Origin: Psychrobacter sp. Pi2-1 | GTDB lineage: Bacteria; Pseudomonadota; Gammaproteobacteria; Pseudomonadales; Moraxellaceae | Length of the DNA: 64,000 nucleotides | Assembly: GCF_904846645.1 (NCBI RefSeq) | Contig: NZ_CAJHBO010000007.1 | Location: forward strand, 88,250 to 152,249 | Direction of reading: 5' to 3' | Shown: piece by piece, positions 53,265-63,406 of the stretch | Numbering within the stretch: the first letter of the stretch is position 1 | How the letters are laid out: each line of letters begins with the position of its first letter | Position numbers and translations under genes: made by a program | The notes under the pieces: generated by a model | The model's database searches: none | What the model was told of the DNA's origin: nothing | The model's input: the letters and a program-made list of their open reading frames with translations, nothing else

Positions 53265-55064
53265 CTATTCTAACCCTTCCATCTTACGCAATTCCTTACG
53301 TAGGATTTTGCCAACGTTCGACTTTGGTAATTCGTCAACGAACTGTATATGACGTGGGCGCTTATAGCCAGTCAGTTGTTTTTTGCCATATTCTAGTAGC
53401 TCTTTTTCAGTCACGTCGCCTTTTTTGACCACAAACAGTTTTGGTTCTTCGCCGCGATCATCGTTCGGTACACCAATAGCACCGCATTCTACGACTGCTG
53501 GATGCTCACTCATCGCCTCTTCAATTTCGTTTGGATACACGTTGAAACCAGACACCAAAATCATGTCTTTTTTGCGATCGACAATTTTGATAAAGCCTTT
53601 TTCGTCCATGATGCCGATATCGCCCGTTTTTAAATAGCCACTAGCTGTAAAGGATTCAGCAGTTTCGTTCGGACGATTCTGATAACCAATCATGACCTGT
53701 GGGCCTTTTACACAGATTTCACCACGATCGCCCATGGCTACTATATTTTCGTCATCATCAATGAGTACGATATCGGTACTAGGCGCAGGAATACCGATTT
53801 TTCCAGTAAATTCCGCAATAGTCATCGGATTAAATGCTACGACAGGTGAGGTCTCAGACAAGCCGTAACCTTCAACGATAGGCAGACCAGTGATTTTATG
53901 CCACTCTTTCGCTACGCTAGGCAATACTGACATACCACCGCCGATAGACGCTTTGAGATTAGAAAAGTCTAAATCAGCAAAGTTATCTTTGTGCACTAAG
54001 CCGTTAAACAAAGTATTCACGGCAGGGATAAACGCTGGCTTGTATTTAGCCATCTCTTTGATGAGCCCATCAAGATCGCGCGGATTCGGAATGAGTAGCG
54101 AGGCATAACCTTGATACATACTACACATACCGCAGACCATAAATGAGAATACGTGATATAGCGGCAGTGCGGTCAAAATCACATCTCTACCATCTATATC
54201 ATCATCAAATGCACTGTTCATCAACGCGCTGACCTGTAACATGTTGGCGACTAAATTGCCGTGAGACAGCATCGCGCCTTTCGCTACTCCTGTCGTACCA
54301 CCAGTATATTGCAGCAAGGCCACATCGCTTAAGTTTAACTCAGGGCGCTGGTACTTACTGGCTGACTCAGCATTCAGAGCATGCTTGAAGCTCACACTAT
54401 TCGGTATGCTATAAGCAGGAATCATCTTTTTGACATGACGAGCCACGAGGTTGACCACAGCTCCTTTAATCGTACCTAGCATATCACCAATGGTACACAC
54501 CACTACATGCTCTACCTGACCTTTGTCTTCGGCCTCTTGATACGTTTTGGCAAAGTTTTCAACGATAAATAGCGCTTTCGCACCACTGTCATGCAACTGA
54601 TGTGATAGCTCACGGCTGGTGTATAGAGGGTTTACATTGACCAACACCATCCCTGCACGAATGATACCCAAAGCAACTACTGGATACTGCAAGACGTTGG
54701 GCATCATTACCCCAACTTTATCGCCTGCGACCAGTCCTATTGACTGCAAATAGCTAGCAATCTGTCGGCTATATAGATCTAATTGCTTAAAAGTAATCGA
54801 TGAGCCCATGCAGATATAGGCAGGTTTTTGACCATAACGGCTAAAATTACGCTCGAACACATCAAGTAGAGAGGTATTGTCTTCTGGCATCTCGATAGTA
54901 GCATCGATGCTATAGCGCTCATAAGCGCTCAGCCACGGACTATCACTATCGATGGTCGGCATAGTAGGAAACGCATTGCTTTGATAAACGTCGTTAGTAG
55001 TATTGGCTTTATCGTCAGTTGCAACGCTATTATCTGTCGTTTTTTTATTAATATTATCCGTCAT
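53265..55064 (-). CDS. fadD: Long-chain fatty acid-CoA ligase (FadD), copy 1
   Basis: A 599-residue AMP-forming acyl-CoA synthetase. P-loop YTGGTTGVAKGAMLSHGN, then VEGYGLSETSPV and GDIGIMDEKGFIKIVDRKKDMILVSGFNVYPNEIE, with the catalytic Lys region SNVGKILRKELR at the C-terminus. The first ~35 residues are a variable polar tail. AGGGA ribosome-binding site before ATG 55064. Tandem with a paralogous ligase 509 bp upstream, reminiscent of Pseudomonas fadD1/fadD2. Activates fatty acids for beta-oxidation or lipid synthesis. Confidence 0.93.
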   Translation of the reverse strand: MTDNINKKTTDNSVATDDKANTTNDVYQSNAFPTMPTIDSDSPWLSAYERYSIDATIEMPEDNTSLLDVFERNFSRYGQKPAYICMGSSITFKQLDLYSRQIASYLQSIGLVAGDKVGVMMPNVLQYPVVALGIIRAGMVLVNVNPLYTSRELSHQLHDSGAKALFIVENFAKTYQEAEDKGQVEHVVVCTIGDMLGTIKGAVVNLVARHVKKMIPAYSIPNSVSFKHALNAESASKYQRPELNLSDVALLQYTGGTTGVAKGAMLSHGNLVANMLQVSALMNSAFDDDIDGRDVILTALPLYHVFSFMVCGMCSMYQGYASLLIPNPRDLDGLIKEMAKYKPAFIPAVNTLFNGLVHKDNFADLDFSNLKASIGGGMSVLPSVAKEWHKITGLPIVEGYGLSETSPVVAFNPMTIAEFTGKIGIPAPSTDIVLIDDDENIVAMGDRGEICVKGPQVMIGYQNRPNETAESFTASGYLKTGDIGIMDEKGFIKIVDRKKDMILVSGFNVYPNEIEEAMSEHPAVVECGAIGVPNDDRGEEPKLFVVKKGDVTEKELLEYGKKQLTGYKRPRHIQFVDELPKSNVGKILRKELRKMEGLE

Positions 55065-55573
55065 AATTTTCCCTAAATGTTACTGTTAAAAACATTGAAT
55101 ATGTTAATGGAAACACCATTTTTTATGATTATTGCTGACAGCAGAAGCTTATGAATAAGAAATAGATAAGTATGATCGGGTTTGTCATTCATAAGCTTTG
55201 CAAATTAAAGTGTGTTACTGGGTCTATGATAAATAATACTACCACTCAGCACGACCAAGTCGAAAACGATATTTACTACCATGATTTCACTAGTTGTCTT
55301 AAGCAAAACCAGTACGGTTTTTTGGACAAAAACAAAAATACGTCGATGGGCACTATAGCAGTTTTAATAGATATTCTCTATTAATAGTAGCTGTGATCCG
55401 CAAATGTCAAAAGCGATAAAGACAAAAAAATGATAAGACAGCATGGTTGCAGCCTTATCATTTTTGGTTACTACTTTAGTTACTACAGTATCTAATCGTG
55501 CATCACTTTCGCAAGTGTCTTTGGTTAATACACACATCTATCAAACAACTATCTAGGTGCGTGTATCAGCAAA
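55065..55573. other. Intergenic region between the two fadD genes
   Basis: 509 bp holding the terminator of the upstream fadD (55424-55466) and, by implication, a separate promoter for the downstream one. A short frame at 55172-55384 on the plus strand lacks a ribosome-binding site and coding character. Confidence 0.5.
55424..55466 (-). terminator. Terminator downstream of the second fadD gene
   Basis: AAAAATGATAAG pairs with CTTATCATTTTT across a 16-nt loop; the minus-strand reading ends in a T-run. Confidence 0.82.
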
Positions 55574-57301
55574 TTAACCGTGGTTTTTTTCTTCAAGTAC
55601 GCGTAGATCTTTACGCAAAATCTTACCAACGTTCGATTTTGGTAGCTCATCAATAAACTCAACACGACGAGGACGCTTATAACCTGTTAGGTTCTCTTTA
55701 CCGTAATCAAGAACTTCTTCGGTGGTCAGACTAGGATCGTTACGGACAACATAGATCTTAGGAATCTCACCGCTTTTCTCATCTTCGATACCGATGACGC
55801 CACATTCCAAAATCTTAGGATGGCCAGCCATGACTTCTTCGACTTCGTTCGGATAGACGTTAAAACCAGACACCAAAATCATATCTTTTTTGCGATCAAC
55901 AATTGTTACATATCCGTTGTCAGCCATGATACCGATATCACCAGTACGGAAGAATCCATCTGCTGTCATGACTTCGGCAGTAGCATCTTCACGGTTCCAG
56001 TAACCTTTCATGACCTGTGGACCACGAACACTAATCTCACCGCGCTCACCAAGTGCTACTTCATTACCTGCATCATCTAAGATCGCCACATCGGTTGCTG
56101 GCATAGGGACACCAATAGTGCCAGTGAATGTCTTGCTGTTGCTAGGGTTAGCGGTCGCGACTGGTGATGTTTCAGACAAGCCATAACCTTGAATGATAAT
56201 ATTACCAGTTACTTGACGCCATTTTTCTGCTGTTGGGCTCAGTACTGCCATGCCGCCGCCCATCGATTGACGCAGCTTGCTATGATCCATCGCTATAAAT
56301 TCTTCGTTGTTGGCAAGCGCGTTGAACAACGTGTTTACCGCTGGGAAGAACGCTGGTGGATTGGCTTTATATGCTTTTAACAAGCTATCAAGATCACGTG
56401 GGTTTGGTACTAATAATACAACACAACCGCGATACAGACCGAACATGCCACATACGGTAAATGAGAAAATATGATACATCGGCAATGCCGTCATAATCAC
56501 AGGTTGCTCACCTCTTTGATCTAAATCATCAAAAGCGGTGCCCAAAAAGGTATTAGACTGAATTAAGTTTGCCACCAAGTTTTTGTGCGTTAGCATCGCA
56601 CCTTTTGCCACACCCGTTGTACCACCGGTATACTGTAGGACAGCGATATCATCAAGCGTGATATTGGTTGGGCGCTTATATTTGCTAGCCGTGACTTGCT
56701 TTAGTGCTGTTTTGAAACTAACGCTATTAGAAATACTATAGTCTGGCACCATTTTTTTGACATGGCGGACGACCGTATTGACCATAAAGCCTTTGAGCGT
56801 ACCCATCAAATCGCCCATACCCGTAATCACGACTTTATCGACCACATTGCGACCGATGTCTTGATAGGTTTTAGCAAAGTTTTCGACCATGATCAGCACT
56901 TTGGCTTCTGAATCAGTCAATTGATGCTCGAGCTCTCTGGTAGTGTACAGAGGGTTGACGTTGACTAAGGTAAAGCCTGCACGTAGTACAGCGATGACAG
57001 AGATTGGTAACTGCAAAATGTTGGGCATCATGACCGCAACTTTATCGCCTTTGACCAATCCTAATGACTGTAGATAAGCGGCCATTTGACGGCTGTATAA
57101 ATCTACTTCTTGGAAGCTTAACGATGAACCCATGCAGATATAGGCAGTTTTATCAGCATTTTCAGCGAAGCTTTTTTCGAAAATATCGATAAGTGACGTA
57201 TTGTCGGCTGGCAACTCAATGTCATACTCCAGACCAAGTTCTTCATACGTTTTTAGCCAAACTTTATCGTCACGACGGGTTAAGTTTCCTTGATTTTCCA
57301 T
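55574..57301 (-). CDS. fadD: Long-chain fatty acid-CoA ligase (FadD), copy 2
   Basis: A 575-residue AMP-forming ligase. P-loop YTGGTTGVAKGAMLTHKN, GYGLSETSPVATAN, GDIGIMADNGYVTIVDRKKDM and SNVGKILRKDLR. Closely similar to the ligase at 53265 across the whole catalytic core, differing mainly in N-terminal length. AGGAGAG ribosome-binding site. The pair's separate terminators and promoters suggest independent regulation or substrate chain length specialisation (inference). Confidence 0.93.
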   Translation of the reverse strand: MENQGNLTRRDDKVWLKTYEELGLEYDIELPADNTSLIDIFEKSFAENADKTAYICMGSSLSFQEVDLYSRQMAAYLQSLGLVKGDKVAVMMPNILQLPISVIAVLRAGFTLVNVNPLYTTRELEHQLTDSEAKVLIMVENFAKTYQDIGRNVVDKVVITGMGDLMGTLKGFMVNTVVRHVKKMVPDYSISNSVSFKTALKQVTASKYKRPTNITLDDIAVLQYTGGTTGVAKGAMLTHKNLVANLIQSNTFLGTAFDDLDQRGEQPVIMTALPMYHIFSFTVCGMFGLYRGCVVLLVPNPRDLDSLLKAYKANPPAFFPAVNTLFNALANNEEFIAMDHSKLRQSMGGGMAVLSPTAEKWRQVTGNIIIQGYGLSETSPVATANPSNSKTFTGTIGVPMPATDVAILDDAGNEVALGERGEISVRGPQVMKGYWNREDATAEVMTADGFFRTGDIGIMADNGYVTIVDRKKDMILVSGFNVYPNEVEEVMAGHPKILECGVIGIEDEKSGEIPKIYVVRNDPSLTTEEVLDYGKENLTGYKRPRRVEFIDELPKSNVGKILRKDLRVLEEKNHG

Positions 57302-57654
57302 AATCTTTTCTCTCCTAGTAATAATACATTACCGTCAACCCACGCCAATCACAGTGTGATAAATATACAAAACGTCAGAGTCTTGCCTATCGTTATGATA
57401 AAAAGCAAGGCTGCGACATATTTGTATAGTGCTGAGCGAACAATATAGCGGTAAATAGCCCTTTGTTCATTAACATACACACTTTATACATAGTACTCAA
57501 TACAAAAGATTGCTACACCAGTTCTCAAATAGGCTTGACGCTAAATTTCCCTATATATATCAATATATTAGATTAAAAATCTCAGTCATACCATTAGAAA
57601 ATATGACCATTGACTTCTGCCCCTTAATGACCATCCCAACACGATATCTGTTCA
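57302..57654. other. Intergenic region (353 bp) upstream of the second fadD gene
   Basis: AT-rich spacer containing the promoter for the second fadD gene by position. The overlapping plus-strand frame 57510-57767 overlaps the vWA gene's end and shows no ribosome-binding site or motif. Confidence 0.45.
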
Positions 57655-59448
57655 CTATCGGCTATTTTTTAGCGCACTCGCCAGCTCAGTCAAGGTCACA
57701 AAGTTGCGACGAGTACCATCAGTATCGCTACTTGGTCTATCTGCGATACTACTTTTGGCAAGCTTAGTGCTATCACTGTACTGCCAATCATTAATATAAT
57801 CGCTTTGAGTCAAGCGTTGTCCGAATCCTGCTACTGCCATCGCAAACTGAGTATCGATACTGGCTTTGTTTAAAGCGTGGCTAGCTTTATTGATCGGTTG
57901 GCTAATCAGTTTAGAGCTACCACCTGTCGGTGCTTTATAACGAATTTTTAGATAGCCAAGTTCATTAGAGTTCTTTTTATTATTCGAACTAATACTGGCA
58001 TTGCTATTAGCATAACGGCGATCGCTATATAACCCTTTTCGACCTTTTGGTGTCACTTCAAACAAAGCGATAACTGCCTTACCTGCCCCAAGCTCACCTG
58101 CATCAATTTTGTCATTATTGAAGTCTTCTTCAGCCAGTACGCGATTTTCATAACCAATCAAGCGCCACTCGCTCACCACATCAGGATTAAACTCAACTTG
58201 GACTTTTACGTCTTTAGCGACGGTGTTAAATGTCGCTGCTAACTCATCACCAAAAACTTTTTTGGCTTCAGTTAGACTGTCAATATAACTGTAATTACCA
58301 TTGCCGTTGTCCGCCATCTGCTCCATCATGTGATCATTCAGATTACCACGACCGAAGCCAACGGTAGACAAAGAGATACCGCGATCGCGATTGGCTTTGA
58401 CCAAATCAAGCATCTCATCGACATCACTAATACCAACGTTAAAATCGCCATCCGTTAACATCATGATTCGATTGATACCGTTCTTTTTTAGTCCTTGTTC
58501 AGCTTGTCTGTAGGCCAATTTCAGAGCGTCTTCCCCATTGGTTGAGCCTGAGGCGTTTAATCCCTCGATTGCAGCCAATATTTTTGCTTTTTGGTCACCA
58601 TTGGTCGCAGGCAATGCCACACTAGTACTACCTGAATAGGTCACGATGCTGATACTGTCTTGGGCGCGCATTTGCTCTGTCAACAGCTTAAGCGAAGACT
58701 GTGCCAATGGCAGTTTATCGCGCGACGACATAGAGCCTGACACATCTACTAAAAATACGAGATTGGCAGGTGGCATAGATTGCTTATCTGTTTTTTGCGA
58801 CCAGCTACTATCAACGGCCTTGATACCAACTTTGACGATTTTATTATCCTGATCTGCTCTATCCCAAGGTGAGTCTACTACCTCAGTTGATACAACAAAC
58901 GGGGCACTACCTAAGCGTTTGCCATCATCAAATTGATAGTTGAAATAATTAATCAATTCCTCTACCCGTACGGCATCAACAGGTGGTAGTTGACCTTCGT
59001 TTAGATAGCGGCGCACATTGGCGTAACTGCCCGTATCGGTATCGATAGACAAAGTGGATACCGCCATATCCGTAGTTCGATGTACAGAATTGGCTGCGTT
59101 TTTTTGATAGTTGTCTTTTGCCTCTGGCGTGACTATGATGCTCGGTGATGGGCGTACTATACTTGTCTGCACCGCAGAACGTATCATCATCTGTTGGCTG
59201 ATGACGGATGGCTTAACACTGGGCGATGCCATGATAGACTCTGACACCACTGCTGCATCTTGATTGACTGTGCTGCTTGTCTCGGCTGGTAGCGTTTTGC
59301 TCATTTGTGAAGGGCTACAGGCTGTCAATCCTAGACTGGCTATAGCAGTAATCAATAGTACATTTCTAGTAGTGTTTTTCCCTAGGTACTTACTTTCGTT
59401 TTTTAGCATTGTAGAGGCAGAAACTTGAGATAAAGGGTCAAATGACAT
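57655..59448 (-). CDS. YfbK-type vWA-domain lipoprotein
   Basis: A 597-residue protein with a lipoprotein signal ending in the lipobox LGLTAC (Cys 44), a ~100-residue low-complexity linker, an N-terminal domain (DTGSYANVRRYLNEGQLPP VDAVRVEELINYF region), then a vWA domain with MIDAS DVSGSMSS and the C-terminal DUF3520-like region (ALFEVTPKGRKG). This is the YfbK layout. Probably an envelope-anchored metal-ion-dependent adhesion protein; role unknown. AAGGAA ribosome-binding site for ATG 59448. Confidence 0.87.
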   Translation of the reverse strand: MSFDPLSQVSASTMLKNESKYLGKNTTRNVLLITAIASLGLTACSPSQMSKTLPAETSSTVNQDAAVVSESIMASPSVKPSVISQQMMIRSAVQTSIVRPSPSIIVTPEAKDNYQKNAANSVHRTTDMAVSTLSIDTDTGSYANVRRYLNEGQLPPVDAVRVEELINYFNYQFDDGKRLGSAPFVVSTEVVDSPWDRADQDNKIVKVGIKAVDSSWSQKTDKQSMPPANLVFLVDVSGSMSSRDKLPLAQSSLKLLTEQMRAQDSISIVTYSGSTSVALPATNGDQKAKILAAIEGLNASGSTNGEDALKLAYRQAEQGLKKNGINRIMMLTDGDFNVGISDVDEMLDLVKANRDRGISLSTVGFGRGNLNDHMMEQMADNGNGNYSYIDSLTEAKKVFGDELAATFNTVAKDVKVQVEFNPDVVSEWRLIGYENRVLAEEDFNNDKIDAGELGAGKAVIALFEVTPKGRKGLYSDRRYANSNASISSNNKKNSNELGYLKIRYKAPTGGSSKLISQPINKASHALNKASIDTQFAMAVAGFGQRLTQSDYINDWQYSDSTKLAKSSIADRPSSDTDGTRRNFVTLTELASALKNSR

Positions 59449-59905
59449 AACAGAAATTCCTTATTGTAAGATAATTCAATAGCGACTTGTCCGTGTCAAT
59501 ATATGGTTAACACTATTTAAATAGGCAAAGCAGCCGCCTTATTTAGTCTATTAACTGTCATACTTTCAGTTATTAATTTTGCATTAGAACTATTCTGTAC
59601 CTACTGTTTTTGGATTGATGATAGACAAAATATCTTAAATAAAAAGGATTCAACCTTAAGACATCTATTAACCATATAAAAAACAAATATTAGATTTACT
59701 ATACTTAACTTGATCTATAAAAGCTATGAATCACCACACTATAAAAGACCCTTATAAGCGCTTGTTTTAAGCACGTCACGAGATGTCGTATATTCTGATA
59801 TACGTCTTTTTAATTAGTGCAATATCCTTTACGATAGCACTATCCTATTTGTATGCTTGAACCAATTATCTATACCTATTAAAACTGATAAGTGAATCCT
59901 ATTTT
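59449..59905. other. Divergent intergenic region between yfbK-like gene and parC
   Basis: 457 bp, very AT-rich. Near 59784-59810 a small hairpin GTCGTATAT-TCTG-ATATACGTC followed by TTTT resembles an orphan plus-strand terminator, although no gene lies upstream on that strand. No further feature seen. Confidence 0.4.
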
Positions 59906-62212
59906 ATGTCTGATGTTATTGATCATACGATCGCCCCAATCATTCCCAATGAGCCGATGGATACTCGTTCAGTCGCAGAGTTCACTGAGCAGGCCTATCT
60001 CAACTATGCCATGTACGTCATCATGGATCGGGCGCTGCCAAATATCGCTGACGGTCTAAAACCTGTCCAGCGTCGCATCGTCTATGCCATGAGCGAGCTT
60101 GGGCTAAAGTCATCTGCTAAGGCCAAGAAATCCGCGCGTACGGTCGGTGACGTCTTGGGTAAATACCATCCGCATGGTGACAGCGCTTGTTATGAGGCGA
60201 TGGTACTGATGGCTCAGCCGTTTAGCTATCGCTATCCGCTTATCACTGGTCAAGGTAACTGGGGTAGCCCAGATGATCCGAAATCCTTTGCCGCGATGCG
60301 TTATACCGAAGCTAAAATGTCGGCTTATGCCAATACATTGCTCGCAGAATTGGGTCAAGGTACAGTCGACTGGCAGGATAACTTTGATGGTACGATGCAA
60401 GAGCCAACCACCCTACCTGCCCGCCTGCCTAATATCTTATTAAACGGTACAACAGGTATCGCAGTTGGTATGGCAACGGATATTCCACCGCATAATCTCA
60501 ATGAAGTGGTACGTGCGGCCATTCGTTTGCTCAAAAACCCAGAGCTGTCGGTTAAGCAGCTTACCCAATCGATACCAGCACCTGACCTACCAACACCAGC
60601 GGAAATCATCACTAGTAAAAAAGATTTGCAAGCGATGTACGAGACTGGACGTGGCAGTTATAAGATGCGCGCCACCTTTCATGTTGACTCTAAAGAAAAG
60701 AATCTCGTCATCATTGATGCGCTTCCTTACCAAGTTTCAGGCAACAAAATTCAAGAGCAAATCGCTAAGCTTATGACCGATAAAAAGCTGCCTTGGGTGA
60801 CGGATATTCATGATGAATCAGATCACGAAAATGCTTGTCGCATCGTCCTTGAGTTGCGTTCAACGCGAGTCGATGTCGATCGTGTCATGAGTCACCTGTT
60901 TGCCAGTACTGACCTAGAAAGCAATTACCGCGTCAATATGAATATGATTGGCTTAAATGGTAAGCCGCAGGTAAAAAACCTAAAAGAAGTCTTGGAAGAA
61001 TGGCTAATCTGTCGCCGTTCAGTAGTCACACGCCGTTTGCAATATCGCCTCGATAAAATCGATAAACGCTTGCATATTTTGGCGGGCTTGCTGATTGCTT
61101 ATCTGAATATCGATGAAGTGATTCGCATCATTCGTGAAGAGGACGATCCAAAAGCAACCTTGATGCAGGATTATGACCTGACTGACATTCAAGCCAATGC
61201 TATCTTGGATATTCGTTTGCGTCAGTTGGCAAAATTAGAAGAGATTGAGCTGCGCCGCGAGCAAGATGAACTCGCTGCCGAACGTGCCATCATTCAGGAG
61301 TACTTAGACAATCCAGACAGTTTAACCAATCTGATGATCGATGAGCTTACCACCGATATGAAAGAACATGGCAATGAACGTGTATCACCATTAGCAGAGC
61401 GCGAAGAAGCTCAGGCACTAAAAGAGTCAGACCTCGTACCGAGTGAGCCGGTCACTGCCATCTTATCAAAAGCAGGTTGGATTCGTGCCGCCAAAGGTCA
61501 TGATGTCGATGCTGCTGGTATGAGTTACCGCTCAGGTGACAGCTATCAAGCGCACGTGCGCGGTAAATCAAACGAAAGGATTTACGTACTCGATAGTACG
61601 GGACGCAGCTATAGTATCGATGCGCATAACTTAGCGTCTGCGCGTGGTCAAGGTGATCCATTGACCAGTGTATTAAAGCCGCCAGCAGGCGCTAGCTTTG
61701 AGCAGCTACTAACAGGTGATAATGAGCAACGTATTATCCTTGCTAGTTCAGCAGGTTATGGTTTTATCAATACCATTGGTAATCTCGATAGCAATCAGAA
61801 AGCTGGTAAAAACGTCATTAACCTAGCAACTGATAGTCGCTTGCTCCCTGTTGCGCGTATCGACGCGCCAGTAGAGATCGCCGCTAATACAGAAGGTGAA
61901 AATAGTAATATACGTGTGACACCTGATCATGTTGCCGTTGCAACCAATGCAGGGTATCTACTGATATTTGCCCTTGATGATTTGCCTGAACAAGCTCGCG
62001 GTAAAGGGAACAAACTTATTAAGTTGAAAGACGGTGAAGAAGTGCTCGCTATCACACCACTTAGTCAGCAAGACAGTCTTGTCATCACTGCTGGCAAACG
62101 CCATGTGACACTCAAGCCAAATGATTTGGCTAACTATACGGGTGTTCGCGGTAATCGTGGTGGACAGTTGCCAAGAGGCTTTCAGAACGTGACGAGTGTT
62201 GAGATTGGCTAG
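59906..62212 (+). CDS. parC: DNA topoisomerase IV subunit A (ParC)
   Basis: A 768-residue type IIA topoisomerase subunit for chromosome decatenation. N-terminal [24 protein letters not shown], the resistance-determining region [19 protein letters not shown] with wild-type Ser 93 and Glu 97 (E. coli Ser80 and Glu84), the catalytic Tyr 133 in AAMRYTE, and [20 protein letters not shown]. The C-terminal beta-pinwheel is present (degenerate GyrA-box-like repeats, including [14 protein letters not shown]). Followed by a terminator and the BLUF genes on the opposite strand. Confidence 0.97.
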   Translation: MSDVIDHTIAPIIPNEPMDTRSVAEFTEQAYLNYAMYVIMDRALPNIADGLKPVQRRIVYAMSELGLKSSAKAKKSARTVGDVLGKYHPHGDSACYEAMVLMAQPFSYRYPLITGQGNWGSPDDPKSFAAMRYTEAKMSAYANTLLAELGQGTVDWQDNFDGTMQEPTTLPARLPNILLNGTTGIAVGMATDIPPHNLNEVVRAAIRLLKNPELSVKQLTQSIPAPDLPTPAEIITSKKDLQAMYETGRGSYKMRATFHVDSKEKNLVIIDALPYQVSGNKIQEQIAKLMTDKKLPWVTDIHDESDHENACRIVLELRSTRVDVDRVMSHLFASTDLESNYRVNMNMIGLNGKPQVKNLKEVLEEWLICRRSVVTRRLQYRLDKIDKRLHILAGLLIAYLNIDEVIRIIREEDDPKATLMQDYDLTDIQANAILDIRLRQLAKLEEIELRREQDELAAERAIIQEYLDNPDSLTNLMIDELTTDMKEHGNERVSPLAEREEAQALKESDLVPSEPVTAILSKAGWIRAAKGHDVDAAGMSYRSGDSYQAHVRGKSNERIYVLDSTGRSYSIDAHNLASARGQGDPLTSVLKPPAGASFEQLLTGDNEQRIILASSAGYGFINTIGNLDSNQKAGKNVINLATDSRLLPVARIDAPVEIAANTEGENSNIRVTPDHVAVATNAGYLLIFALDDLPEQARGKGNKLIKLKDGEEVLAITPLSQQDSLVITAGKRHVTLKPNDLANYTGVRGNRGGQLPRGFQNVTSVEIG

Positions 62213-62277
62213 TTTGACTAGTTAAACTTTGGAAATCCTAATTCAAAATCTAGCTAATAAAATTAAACAGCTCCTAT

Positions 62278-62312
62278 CAAAAAGCCGCCCATAAACAGTA
62301 TAGGCGGCTTTC
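62278..62312. terminator. Terminator between parC and the first BLUF gene
   Basis: AAAAAGCCGCC pairs with GGCGGCTTTC; serves convergent transcripts. The same stem type recurs beside the BLUF gene at 63780. Confidence 0.88.
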
Positions 62313-62339
62313 TTATGACAATCAAAATCAAGAATTTAC

Positions 62340-62819
62340 TTAAGACTTATTGGATTCACTAACCGCAAAGATCGTTTTCAGGAAGCTTGTAATCTGAGTG
62401 CTTTTCATTAGATACGGATTAAAGTCAGCACCTGCCGAGAAGCTTTTTAGGGTATATGCTTCGTCTTCTACGCTTGATGTTAAATATTTTATTAAAAACC
62501 CATCCCACCTACGTTCTTCTATTTCCTCAATCTCACTGAGGTGGGGTACTAGGTAAGAGTACTCACTAATCAATTTTACTAGTATTTCATTGATAAGAGG
62601 TCTTGGACCTTCAATATTTTGAATAAAGTAATTATCATTCACGACAAGCGCTGAGGTTACACCACTTTTTTCATTATTCCTTCGCCATTGCTCAAGCAGA
62701 CGAGCCAACCCTATCCCATTATTACTGTCACTATTTCTGCCAATATACGTTAGACTGAGAGTAATATGCTCACCATGTCTTTTTCTATCTTCTAAAGGTT
62801 GGCTGGTAGTGATATGCAT
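62340..62819 (-). CDS. Short BLUF-domain (BlsA-like) photoreceptor, copy 1
   Basis: A 159-residue stand-alone BLUF protein binding FAD for blue-light sensing. Key positions are intact: Tyr 25 (SLTYIGRN), Asn 49 (RRNNEKSG), Gln 67 (FIQNIEG) and Trp in ERRWDGF. Size and form resemble BlsA of Acinetobacter. The C-terminal ~40 residues (SFSAGADFNPYLMKST) are the extension. AAGG ribosome-binding site. First of three tandem paralogues on this strand. Output partner unknown; no EAL or GGDEF domain is fused. Confidence 0.9.
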   Translation of the reverse strand: MHITTSQPLEDRKRHGEHITLSLTYIGRNSDSNNGIGLARLLEQWRRNNEKSGVTSALVVNDNYFIQNIEGPRPLINEILVKLISEYSYLVPHLSEIEEIEERRWDGFLIKYLTSSVEDEAYTLKSFSAGADFNPYLMKSTQITSFLKTIFAVSESNKS

Positions 62820-62926
62820 AAGAAACCTTATTTATAAAAAATTATCTAAATCAAAAGATACTTTATAGACGGCTTTTTTACGCCAATTAAAATAGATGAC
62901 TCTTATGATATGTAAAGGCTACTCAC

Positions 62927-63406
62927 TTAAAACCTATCGGATTCAGCACCTTCAAATATCGCTGTCAGAAAATTTTCAATCTGAGTACTTTTCATTAGGT
63001 AAGGATTGAAGTCAAACCCTGCTGAGAAACTTTTTAAGGCATACTCCTCATCTTCGGCACTTTCCGTCAGGTGCTTGGTTACAAACCCATCCCATCGAAG
63101 CGCTTCTATCTCTTCCACCTTGACAACATTAGGAATAATCTTGAAATGCTCATCAATTATCTTCGCTAGAGCAGCGTTGACCGCTGGTCTTGAGCCTTGA
63201 ATGTTTTGAACAAAGTAACCGTCATTGATCACAAGCGCTGCAACTAGCCCACTTTCCTCAAAGTATCTTCGCCATTGCTCAAGAGCACGAGTCAACTCTA
63301 TACCTGTTTTCATTTCAATATTTTTACCGATATACGTTAGGCTAATCAGCAGATGCTCGCCATGTCTTTTCCTATTTTCTGAGGTTTGACTTGTCGTTAT
63401 TTGCAT
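62927..63406 (-). CDS. Short BLUF-domain protein, copy 2 (key Asn replaced)
   Basis: A 159-residue paralogue of copy 1 with the same start (MQITTSQ...RKRHGEH) and the same C-terminal extension (SFSAGFDFNPYLMKST). Tyr 25 and Gln 67 are present, but the residue aligned to Asn 49 is Phe (RRYFEESG), so flavin binding or the photocycle may differ. A frame start at 63418 exists, but ATG 63406 aligns with copy 1. Ribosome-binding site weak. Confidence 0.88.
   Translation of the reverse strand: MQITTSQTSENRKRHGEHLLISLTYIGKNIEMKTGIELTRALEQWRRYFEESGLVAALVINDGYFVQNIQGSRPAVNAALAKIIDEHFKIIPNVVKVEEIEALRWDGFVTKHLTESAEDEEYALKSFSAGFDFNPYLMKSTQIENFLTAIFEGAESDRF

Noticed and set aside
55172..55384. 70-codon frame between the fadD genes
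   Set aside because: No ribosome-binding site or family similarity; the composition is that of AT-rich spacer.
57510..57767. 85-codon frame overlapping the end of the yfbK-like gene
   Set aside because: It runs into the antisense of a well-supported gene and has no start signals.
59906..62212. Quinolone-resistance substitution in ParC
   Set aside because: Ser 93 and Glu 97, equivalent to E. coli Ser80 and Glu84, are wild type.
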